From NCBI GenBank assembly GCA_024275165.1, contig JAJRZQ010000025.1, positions 1 through 50,518 on the forward strand: 50,518 nt of DNA, given 5' to 3'. This DNA comes from a bacterium. GTDB lineage: Bacteria > SAR324 > XYD2-FULL-50-16. The stretch's first letter is position 1. The number at the start of each line of letters is the position of its first letter. Below the pieces are notes generated by a model, which was not told the origin of the DNA, ran no database searches, and saw only the letters and a list, made by a program, of their open reading frames with translations. The position numbers and the translations under genes were made by a program. Shown here piece after piece: positions 33,244 through 40,444 of the stretch.

Positions 33244-34479
33244 ATGAACCTGCATAATCGCTATCATAGCCAGATACTCAAACTTATTGAGTTAAAGTTG
33301 AATCTCGGGCAGAATGACGGCCCACTCGATAAAAAACTCCAACGGTATTTTCGCAAAAACAAACAGTTTGGCAGTAAAGACCGGAAATGGTGCAGCGCCG
33401 TTCTTTTTGGGTATTGGCGCTGGCATGGCTGGCTGCGATATTTAGAAAGCGATGAACTCCAACTTTTTTTGGGCTACCTGTTTGACAGCAACGAAATCGG
33501 GCCCCTAGCCCGGGACTGGGCCAATAAGCTGGGACTGGGGTTGGATTTTTTAAAAAATTTCGAACACTCGGATCGCTTTGATCTAGAAAAAAAGTTAAGG
33601 CTTTTGCAAAGTTTTTTACCTCAGTTGCAACTCGATGACCTCAACCCGGAATTTATTCCCGCTTGGCCGCTCAGCCTGCATGATGCCATGCAAAAGCGTG
33701 CCGACCTCTGGCTGCGCAGGCAAGGGATGGGTCGGGCCAAGCTGGTCGAAGCCTTGACCCCCTTAGAGGTAGAATATGAATTTCACGAAAAGTTACCCAG
33801 CGCGGTTCGCCTTTGCAAACCCGTTGTTCTAGACGACTTCCCCCCCTATCAGAAGGGCCTCGTTGAGGTGCAAGACCTGCACAGCCAATTGGTGGGCACC
33901 CTCGCGGCCCCTCAATCAGGGCAAAAATGGTTGGACCTCTGCGCCGGGGCGGGCGGCAAATCCTTACACCTAGCCTCGATCATGCGGCCCAAGGGGCGCA
34001 TCCTCGGCTTGGAGATCCGCCCTAAAATGGTTGAAGAGGCTCGCAAGCGGGCCAAGCGGGGATTTTTCCCCAACTTGGAGTTTCGTCACTGGAATGGGGT
34101 AGAACTTCCCCAAATCGGGCCCTTTGACGGGGTGTTGGTCGATGCCCCCTGCACGGGTTCGGGTACCTGGCGGCGTGCCCCCGACCTCCGCTGGCGCACC
34201 CAGGCAAACAGTGCCGAGATAATGGCAAAGACCCAAAAAGACCTCCTGCAAAAGGGGGCCTCTCAAACCCAGAAAGGGGGGCTTTTGGTTTATTCCACTT
34301 GCTCCATCTTTACAAAAGAAAACCAAGAGGTGATTGAGCATTTTTTAAGGCATAACCCTGATTTTTCTCTCCAGCCCTTTTTCCACCCCTTCACCGGTGA
34401 AATGACTCAAGGGATGCACCTCTTCATACCCCCAGACGGTGACGGTATTTTCATTAGCACCTTGCGTCGCCAAGCTTAG
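33244..34479 (+). CDS. RsmB/NOP-type 16S rRNA cytosine-C5 methyltransferase
   Basis: A 411-residue SAM-dependent RNA m5C methyltransferase. The catalytic domain has WLDLCAGAGGKSLHLA (motif I, near 230), DAPCTGSGTWRRAPDL (motif IV with the catalytic Cys, near 300), and YSTCSIFTKENQEV (motif VI with the second Cys, near 351). The N-terminal 160 residues resemble the NusB-like region of RsmB-type proteins but are divergent. A 5'-nucleotidase gene overlaps its 3' end by 41 bases. Exact rRNA or tRNA target is inferred only. Confidence 0.88.
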   Translation: MNLHNRYHSQILKLIELKLNLGQNDGPLDKKLQRYFRKNKQFGSKDRKWCSAVLFGYWRWHGWLRYLESDELQLFLGYLFDSNEIGPLARDWANKLGLGLDFLKNFEHSDRFDLEKKLRLLQSFLPQLQLDDLNPEFIPAWPLSLHDAMQKRADLWLRRQGMGRAKLVEALTPLEVEYEFHEKLPSAVRLCKPVVLDDFPPYQKGLVEVQDLHSQLVGTLAAPQSGQKWLDLCAGAGGKSLHLASIMRPKGRILGLEIRPKMVEEARKRAKRGFFPNLEFRHWNGVELPQIGPFDGVLVDAPCTGSGTWRRAPDLRWRTQANSAEIMAKTQKDLLQKGASQTQKGGLLVYSTCSIFTKENQEVIEHFLRHNPDFSLQPFFHPFTGEMTQGMHLFIPPDGDGIFISTLRRQA

Positions 34480-36022
34480 GCGCAAGGGGGCCTGGCTGCG
34501 ACTGCTCTGCGGTTTGCTGGGGTTTTTTCCCTCTGCGGATGCTTGGGGATTGGAAATCAACCTTCTTTTTACCAGCGATATGCACGGCTGGTATTCCTCT
34601 CGCCTCTTACACCCTCGAGCCAAACCTTACGGGCTGGCGCACTTGGTCAAGGCAATTGCCGAGCAACGGAAAAAAGACCCGGATACTCTTCTGCTCGATG
34701 GAGGGGACAGCTTTCAAGGCTCCAACCTGATCACCTGGGCTCACCGGCATCCAGACGCGCCCAATCCCTTTTCGGCTCTTGTCCGCTCTTTAAACTACGA
34801 TGCCTTTGCCTTAGGCAACCACGATCTCGAAGAAAACCCCTACTTTATCCATCAAGAGGTTGAGCCCAACCGCTGGGTTGCCGCTAATGCCTACCTCCAG
34901 GGGAAAAACCTCTTTGCCCCCTACAAAATATTGGAGAAAAAGGGAGTCAAAATCGCCATCTTGGGGCTCACCACCCCAGGAAGCCATATTTGGCTCAACG
35001 ACCAACGCTTGCAAGGCATCCGAATTAAAGATATGGTGAAAGAGGGATTGTTGTGGATTCAACGGATTCAAAAAGAAGAAAACCCGGATTTGTTGATTCT
35101 TTTGGTCCACTCCGGTTTAAATCCTCTGCGTGATGATCAAACCGCGAAAACCTTGGGGTTACCGGCGGCCAACGCCACCACCGCTTTGTTGCTTCAGGCC
35201 AAGGGGGTTGACCTTGCCTTGAGCGGGCATGATCATCGTTTCCTGCCTACCCGCTCTGGTCCCTTGCCCTATATCGGCACCACCGCGGTGGTGGGCGGCG
35301 GGTATCACGCCAAGGGCTTGATGCACCTCCGCCTGAGTTTGCGGGCCAAACCAGGCGGTTGGAGCTTGACCCAGAGTTGGGCCGAGGTGATTGCCCCCCA
35401 ACCCCTTTCTCGAAAAAAAATCCTCCAACGCTTGCCCCAAGCCTATTTGGATTGGCTGAAAGCCCCCCTGCCCTACTCTCTCCAAAGAAGAAACAAAAAG
35501 GCCTTAAACCAATGCCTCAATCAACTCCAAGCCCAGATGCTGCAACCTCCGGGAATCGCGGGGAGTTTACTCCCCCGGATTTTTACGAAAAACTTGCCCA
35601 AAAAACGGCCAATTCAACGCCAAGACCTCTATAATTGGATCGCCTACGACAATCAGATTGTCTCTGTCCGGCTTTCGCCCCGGCAGATTGAGCTCTTCAC
35701 CCACCCCCCGAAAAAGCGAGGTAAGGTGGCTTATAACCAAAAGCTTTATCTTTTTTTAAAGCGGCCCCTGCTGTTGGAGTCCAACCCCTGGCTACCCCGC
35801 GCCGGGGATTTTCAAGCGACTTGGCCCCTGCTGCTCAGTGGCTATCATGCCCAAGGGGGCGGCGGCTTAGCGGGGATGGGGCAGCTTCAACCAGAGCAGC
35901 GAGAACAGGTACTTGCCCCCAGCATCCGCGAGAGCCTCTTTGCCTACCTAAAAAGCGAGCCCAACCTGCCCCCGCAGTGTTTGGGAATATTGCAAGAAGA
36001 GCAAACTAATCCTGATCATTAA
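34439..36022 (+). CDS. Exported 5'-nucleotidase / metallophosphatase
   Basis: A 527-residue periplasmic UshA-type enzyme. A basic segment and hydrophobic core (residues 14-35, ending ADAWG) form a signal peptide. The metallophosphatase domain has FTSDMHGWY (near 46), LLDGGDSFQGSN, ALGNHDLEENPYF and SGHDHRF; these are metal ligands in all five motifs. The C-terminal substrate domain starts near 370, with YNWIAYDNQIVSV and LLLSGYHAQGGGGLAG. It would hydrolyse nucleotides or UDP-sugars. The GTG start sits inside the methyltransferase gene with no clear ribosome binding site, so coupled translation is likely. Its 3' end overlaps the M23-like gene on the other strand by 17 bases. Confidence 0.87.
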   Translation: MTVFSLAPCVAKLRRKGAWLRLLCGLLGFFPSADAWGLEINLLFTSDMHGWYSSRLLHPRAKPYGLAHLVKAIAEQRKKDPDTLLLDGGDSFQGSNLITWAHRHPDAPNPFSALVRSLNYDAFALGNHDLEENPYFIHQEVEPNRWVAANAYLQGKNLFAPYKILEKKGVKIAILGLTTPGSHIWLNDQRLQGIRIKDMVKEGLLWIQRIQKEENPDLLILLVHSGLNPLRDDQTAKTLGLPAANATTALLLQAKGVDLALSGHDHRFLPTRSGPLPYIGTTAVVGGGYHAKGLMHLRLSLRAKPGGWSLTQSWAEVIAPQPLSRKKILQRLPQAYLDWLKAPLPYSLQRRNKKALNQCLNQLQAQMLQPPGIAGSLLPRIFTKNLPKKRPIQRQDLYNWIAYDNQIVSVRLSPRQIELFTHPPKKRGKVAYNQKLYLFLKRPLLLESNPWLPRAGDFQATWPLLLSGYHAQGGGGLAGMGQLQPEQREQVLAPSIRESLFAYLKSEPNLPPQCLGILQEEQTNPDH

Positions 36023-36914
36023 TAGGGAGGAACTTCACCGGATTTTGGGGAATGTAGTTTAAAAGAACCTCATAGTAAAGTTGTGGGCCTGTGGTCCGGC
36101 CCGTTCCCGCGACCTGAGCCAGCACCTGCCCACGCCGCACCGGGTCCCCTGTTTTCACCGCGGGGCTGGCAAGGTTGCCGTAGCGGGTGCGAATGCCGTT
36201 TCCGTGGTCGATGATCACTAGATGCTCGTAGAGGTCATCGGGGCCCGCGAATTCAACAATGCCCTCGGCAGAAGCGATGACCGGGGCAAAGCTGCGGGTG
36301 GCAAAAACAATCCCCTGCTGGGGCGAACTCTGCCCCGTTAAGGTATCAAAGCGAATGCCGAATTCAGTGATCAGCAAACCTCTGACAGGCCAGGTATTAG
36401 GGATGCGGCTTAAGGGGTCGGCCTCTTCTTGATAAAAGGCGAGTAGGTTGTCCAAGCGTTTTTGCTTGGCCTGGAGATCTTCATCAACCTGCTCCGCGTT
36501 CAGATTGATAATCTCCATCACCCCCTTCTTCTTTGCTTTTTGTACTTGCAACTTCTGGGCTTGGATTTCTTCGGAACTGAGGGTAAAATTACTCGCCTGC
36601 GAACTGGTGATGCTTTTCAGTTTAAAATGCAGTTCCTTGAGGTGATCAAGGTATAAAGAGGCTTCCCGCTGACGATTTTTAAAGATTTGAATCCGGTTTT
36701 CCGCCTTAAAGTAGGCCTGTTTGTTTTTTTCTAAAAACCCCACATTGCTGCGCAGTTGATAGTAATCCACTAAAACCCAGCCCCAAGCGAAAAGAATCCC
36801 CAAAAAAATGAAACCCAAGGTTGTAGCCCAGGGCAAAGGCAGGCGAAATTTTTTGACTAAGCTTGTTTCTTCGGGGAGATAAACTAAAGTAATGTGTTTC
36901 GTAAACCAAGACAT
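36006..36914 (-). CDS. Degenerate LytM (M23-fold) membrane protein, probably non-catalytic
   Basis: A 302-residue inner-membrane protein: cytoplasmic N-terminus, one span (about 30-50), a long coiled coil (about 52-165) and a LytM domain (about 185-295). Active M23 enzymes carry HxxxD and HxH zinc ligands. Here the first site reads SPQQGIVFAT in place of xxHxGxD, YGNLA replaces YxHL, and PQLYYEV replaces HLHFE. All ligand histidines are gone, as in EnvC and NlpD, which activate amidases rather than cut peptidoglycan. The start is two bases after the small membrane gene's stop. A role in cell separation or envelope regulation is inferred. Confidence 0.82.
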   Translation of the reverse strand: MSWFTKHITLVYLPEETSLVKKFRLPLPWATTLGFIFLGILFAWGWVLVDYYQLRSNVGFLEKNKQAYFKAENRIQIFKNRQREASLYLDHLKELHFKLKSITSSQASNFTLSSEEIQAQKLQVQKAKKKGVMEIINLNAEQVDEDLQAKQKRLDNLLAFYQEEADPLSRIPNTWPVRGLLITEFGIRFDTLTGQSSPQQGIVFATRSFAPVIASAEGIVEFAGPDDLYEHLVIIDHGNGIRTRYGNLASPAVKTGDPVRRGQVLAQVAGTGRTTGPQLYYEVLLNYIPQNPVKFLPINDQD

Positions 36915-36916
36915 GT

Positions 36917-37111
36917 TTAATACAGGCTATGGGTCGCCAATTTGAACAACAGGATAAAGACCCCTACCCCTCCTTCTGTCAAGGCCAACCGGCGCAGATT
37001 GAGATGAGGGAAAATCTGGCTCAGAAAGCTTTCCAGCTTCGCGAGGTTCATCCAGGAAAAGAGAGCATCGCCCACCATCAGGCCGGCAATCAGGGTCGTG
37101 ATCAAATTCAT
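36917..37111 (-). CDS. Small membrane protein, 64 residues
   Basis: Two hydrophobic segments (LITTLIAGLMVGDALFSWM near 3-21 and GGVGVFILLFKLA near 48-60) flank a short polar loop. No family is recognised. It lies 13 bases after the MCE-gene stop and two bases before the LytM-like gene, on the same strand, so operon packing is the main support for coding. The ribosome binding site is weak. Confidence 0.55.
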   Translation of the reverse strand: MNLITTLIAGLMVGDALFSWMNLAKLESFLSQIFPHLNLRRLALTEGGVGVFILLFKLATHSLY

Positions 37112-37124
37112 TTTATTCTAAAGC

Positions 37125-38078
37125 TTAGGGGCGAGTCAGTACATTGCTGTTGGTGAGACCGAAAAGAGATTTCATATAGTCTTCGGAAAAATTCACCCCA
37201 ATCCCAATGTAGGGGTTCTTTTTGGGTTTGCCGTTTCGATCTAGGGTTTGATTTAAGAGGTCATCCACCCCGCCAACTAGATAAAAGTTTTGCATAAATC
37301 TCCAATAACCGCCAGCGCTGAGATGGGTTGGTTCCGATTCCCGATTGAATTCAAAGGCCTTTAAGTTTAGCCGAAATTGATCTTGCTTGCCGAAATATTG
37401 ATCCAGCCCAAATCCGGCCGTGTTTTCCATCAAGCCGAAGTGCAATTCGGTATCGTAAAATCGTTGGGTCACCAGCAAGCTGATCCGGTAGGCATCCACG
37501 CTGGCATAGGTCGTTTGATTGCTGACCACTTGGTCACTGCTGTTGTCGCGAATCAATTGATCGGTGCGGGTCTGCTTGCCATCGGGATTGGTGACCAAGC
37601 GCACGGTATAGTAATGATCGCGGACCGGGCGCAGCTTCAAGCTGATGTAAGACTTATAGGCGTCGCGTTGGGTCAGCTTTTCGGTTTGAAAACCGAGATC
37701 GAGCTTGAGGCGATTGACGGGGTTTAAGAATTCATTGACCCCATCCAAGGCTTGGTTCACCGAGTCAATCGTTTCTTCATCGTTGATCAATCGGCCTACG
37801 CTACCTTGGCCCGAATCAAGCTTATAGGCAATGGAGTCCAGGCTATCCATGGCCTTGTTCAGGTCTGCCGAGGCATCGCGAATCTCTTCTAAGGAACCGC
37901 GTAGATTGCCGCGGTTTTCCGCCAACATTCCGCTTAAATTGCCGGTAATCTGTGGGCCTTCTTGCGCTAGATTGGCCATGAAGCTGTCGAGGTTGTCTAA
38001 GATGCGGCCCAGCTCCTCTTTGTTCTCCACCGTAAAATCCGCTAGATTCTCGCTGAAATCGCGAAAATTGCTCACCAA
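37125..38078 (-). CDS. C-terminal fragment of MCE/MlaD-like protein
   Basis: A 317-residue frame, the downstream part of a gene cut by TAG at 38115-38117. The segment has helical repeats (NFRDFSENLADF, NLDSFMANLAQEG, MDSLDSIAYKLDSG) and a C-terminal region of beta-rich sequence, LKLRPVRDHYYTVRLVTNPD onward, resembling an outer-membrane barrel or a substrate-binding tail. Its frame continues directly from the upstream fragment (39 bases = 13 codons between the stop and this start codon). Alone it would need a new start; none with a good ribosome binding site is seen. Confidence 0.6.
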   Translation of the reverse strand: MVSNFRDFSENLADFTVENKEELGRILDNLDSFMANLAQEGPQITGNLSGMLAENRGNLRGSLEEIRDASADLNKAMDSLDSIAYKLDSGQGSVGRLINDEETIDSVNQALDGVNEFLNPVNRLKLDLGFQTEKLTQRDAYKSYISLKLRPVRDHYYTVRLVTNPDGKQTRTDQLIRDNSSDQVVSNQTTYASVDAYRISLLVTQRFYDTELHFGLMENTAGFGLDQYFGKQDQFRLNLKAFEFNRESEPTHLSAGGYWRFMQNFYLVGGVDDLLNQTLDRNGKPKKNPYIGIGVNFSEDYMKSLFGLTNSNVLTRP

Positions 38079-38114
38079 CTCTTTGAATTCTTGTCGATTT
38101 TCGCCCGTAATCCC

Positions 38115-38783
38115 CTAGAGGTCGCCGGTAAACTGCTCCAGATTGTTCATGATGGGGCCGATTTTTTCGTTGGTTACGGCCAAGGTGCCTTTTAAATCCG
38201 TGGTGATTTGGTCTAGGTTGTCGACAATGCGGCCTACCTTGGCGCTGCCCTCTTCCCCGCCTAAGCTTTGGCGCAGGCTTTGGGTAACGACTTTTACATC
38301 GGTAAGAATTTGGCTTAGGTTGGAAACGAGGCTATCTAGATCCGAGGCGGGCGCGACCAAAGCGATTTCATCCCCTTGGGTTAAAAGCTCTTGATTGGCG
38401 CTGCCCAAGGTGAGGTCAATGTACTTATCGCCTAAAATACCGATAGATTGAATCCGGGCTAGGGCGTCGCTATGGAGGCGGAACTTTTCATAAACCGCCA
38501 CCTTGACCTGGGCCCGGCCTTTGACCAATTCAATGGCGGCGACTTCCCCCACCTTGATCCCCGCGATACGCACCGCCGTACCCTGAGCCAAACCCGTGAC
38601 ATTGTCAAAGCGAATCGTCAGCTCGTAGGTGTCGGTTAAATCGGGGTCATAGCGGGTTACCCGGATACTGGCGTAGACCAATAGCATGAGGGCAGAGAGG
38701 ATCAACAGCCCCACCTTCATTTCGGTCGAACTTGCCCATCCTTGGCGCAATCCGTCCCATAGTTTCTTTAGAAACTCATTCAA
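38115..38783 (-). CDS. mlaD: MCE/MlaD domain protein, N-terminal fragment
   Basis: A 222-residue substrate-binding subunit of a phospholipid ABC transporter. One membrane span (about 22-42) is followed by the MCE domain (about 48-125; VTGLAQGTAVRIAGIKVGEV, GILGDKYIDLTLG). A helical linker begins and is cut by TAG at 38115-38117. MCE proteins form hexamers that hold lipid in the periplasm. A TTG start at 38783 has AGGG near by. It lies 66 bases after mlaF in the order mlaE-mlaF-mlaD. The fragment alone retains the complete MCE domain and could function. Confidence 0.85.
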   Translation of the reverse strand: MNEFLKKLWDGLRQGWASSTEMKVGLLILSALMLLVYASIRVTRYDPDLTDTYELTIRFDNVTGLAQGTAVRIAGIKVGEVAAIELVKGRAQVKVAVYEKFRLHSDALARIQSIGILGDKYIDLTLGSANQELLTQGDEIALVAPASDLDSLVSNLSQILTDVKVVTQSLRQSLGGEEGSAKVGRIVDNLDQITTDLKGTLAVTNEKIGPIMNNLEQFTGDL

Positions 38784-38849
38784 TCCAGCCCTTTTCAGAT
38801 CAACCGCTCCCTTCCTGGGATCGGCGCTGGGCAGAAAATGCCCTATTAA

Positions 38850-39605
38850 TCAGTAAAAAACATCAAAGGGGCCTGTGAGTTCCCCCTGAATAAATTGCTT
38901 CACCAAGGGATCCTTGGTGTTTTTTACCTCTTCTGCGGGGGCGTCGATGACAATGCGTCCATCATAGAGCATGGCAATCTTATGAGCGATACGAAAAGTG
39001 GCGGCGATATCGTGACTGATCACGATATAGGTACAGCCCGTCGCCTTTTGCGTATCGAGGATCAAACGGTTGATCACCGTGGTTACAATGGGGTCCAACC
39101 CACTAGTAGGCTCGTCAAAGAGGACTACTTGAGGGTCTAGAGCAATCGCCCTGGCCAGCGCAACCCGTTTTCTCATGCCCCCGCTCAAGGAAGCGGTGGA
39201 CTTGTGTTTTGCATTTACTAGGCCAACTAGAGCGAGTTTTTTTTGCACGATCTCGGCAATTTCTTCGCGGCTTTTTTGGGTATGCTCGATTAAGGGAAAG
39301 GCGACATTTTCAAAAACGCTCATGGAATCAAAAAGGGCGGAATTTTGAAAGAGCATGCCGAATTTTTTCCGTTTTTCGCGCCACTGTTGGGGGGTGAAGT
39401 GACCCGAATCCTCTCCATCAATAAAAACAGTGCCTTGATCGGGTTTTAAAAACCCCAAAATATGTTGTAAAATCACCGATTTTCCCGCGCCAGAGCGACC
39501 TACAACCACGGTAATCCGCCCCTTGGGGAAGGCGAGGTCCACGCGCTCTAAAACCTGTTCCCCCCCAAAAGCTTTACTCACGCCCTCAAAACGAATCATG
39601 GCCAA
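38850..39605 (-). CDS. mlaF: Phospholipid ABC transporter ATP-binding protein
   Basis: A 251-residue ATPase of the Mla/Mkl/Ttg2 family. Walker A GRSGAGKS is at 36-43; the signature SLSGGMRKRVALARA and Walker B VLFDEPTSGLDP follow. It powers retrograde or anterograde phospholipid transfer with MlaE. Its start overlaps the end of mlaE by 10 bases. With the MCE gene downstream the cluster is a typical core Mla set, lacking mlaB and mlaC here. Confidence 0.94.
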   Translation of the reverse strand: MAMIRFEGVSKAFGGEQVLERVDLAFPKGRITVVVGRSGAGKSVILQHILGFLKPDQGTVFIDGEDSGHFTPQQWREKRKKFGMLFQNSALFDSMSVFENVAFPLIEHTQKSREEIAEIVQKKLALVGLVNAKHKSTASLSGGMRKRVALARAIALDPQVVLFDEPTSGLDPIVTTVINRLILDTQKATGCTYIVISHDIAATFRIAHKIAMLYDGRIVIDAPAEEVKNTKDPLVKQFIQGELTGPFDVFY

Positions 39606-40444
39606 TCCAACATAAAAGAGCCGATGAAGTAATCGCTCAGCATGATCAAGACGCTGCCCACCACAACGGCCTGGGTCGTAGCTAACCCTACACCCTGGGC
39701 GCCTCCCCGGGTGAAAAAACCCTTATAACAGCCCACAAAAGTCAAAATAAAACCAAAGGCAACCGACTTGGCCAAGCCTTCAAAAAGGTCTTCCATTTGC
39801 ACCAAATCCGAAATTTTAGAAAAAAACATCCCCGCATCGAGCCCTAAGAGATGAACCGCCACCATGTAACTGGCCAGCATAGCCACCATGTTTAAAATCA
39901 GGGTCATAAAGGGGAGAATCAAGGCCCCCGCAAACAGGCGCGGGCTGATGAGATATTGCACCGAATCGACGCTCATGGCTTCTAAGGCGTCGATTTGCTC
40001 GCTGACTCGCATGGCGCCGATTTCAGCGGCAATGGCACTGGCCACCCGGCCATTGATCATCAAACCGCCTAAAAGCGGCCCCAGCTCTTTGGCCATGACG
40101 AGGGCAACAATCCCGCCCACCATGTTTTCGGAAGAAAACTGGGTTAAGGTTGCCGTGAGTTGCAAGGTTAAGATGGCTCCCACGGCAAAACCGGTCAACA
40201 AAATCACCGTTAGGGAGCGATTGCCGATAAATTCCAACTGCTTTGTATAAAGCCTCCAGCGAAAGGGAGGCAAGAACATGACCCGCAAGGACTCGATCAG
40301 CAAAAGACCGATCCGGCCTAGGGCTTGGGTCCAAATCAAGCCCTTTGCCCCTACCCGTTCCGGAAATTGCAGGTATTCCCTGTGCAGCAGGTAGGAAAAA
40401 AAGCGGGCGATAAAGCCCCGGGGCTTAACGGGCTCTGGGCTCAT
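39596..40444 (-). CDS. mlaE: MlaE family phospholipid transporter permease
   Basis: A 282-residue inner-membrane permease. About five or six hydrophobic segments start near residue 60, with the family regions IVALVMAKELGPLLGGLMI, GRVASAIAAEIGAMRVSEQ and TFVGCYKGFFTRGGAQGVG. The cytoplasmic N-terminus is a family-typical extension. The start ATG overlaps the glgP stop by four bases (ATGA at 40444-40441), so glycogen phosphorylase and the lipid transporter are translationally coupled. It is followed directly by mlaF. Confidence 0.94.
   Translation of the reverse strand: MSPEPVKPRGFIARFFSYLLHREYLQFPERVGAKGLIWTQALGRIGLLLIESLRVMFLPPFRWRLYTKQLEFIGNRSLTVILLTGFAVGAILTLQLTATLTQFSSENMVGGIVALVMAKELGPLLGGLMINGRVASAIAAEIGAMRVSEQIDALEAMSVDSVQYLISPRLFAGALILPFMTLILNMVAMLASYMVAVHLLGLDAGMFFSKISDLVQMEDLFEGLAKSVAFGFILTFVGCYKGFFTRGGAQGVGLATTQAVVVGSVLIMLSDYFIGSFMLDWP

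Larger units (their letters stand above)
37125..38783 (-). pseudogene. MCE gene as one reading frame with an in-frame TAG
   Basis: 553 codons are open except for TAG at 38115-38117. Codons before and after are in one frame with no insertion or deletion, and the translation GITGENRQEFKELVSNF after the stop continues the helical pattern. One point change (for example AAG or CAG to TAG) would explain it. It may be a pseudogene, a readthrough site or a base error. Confidence 0.65.
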
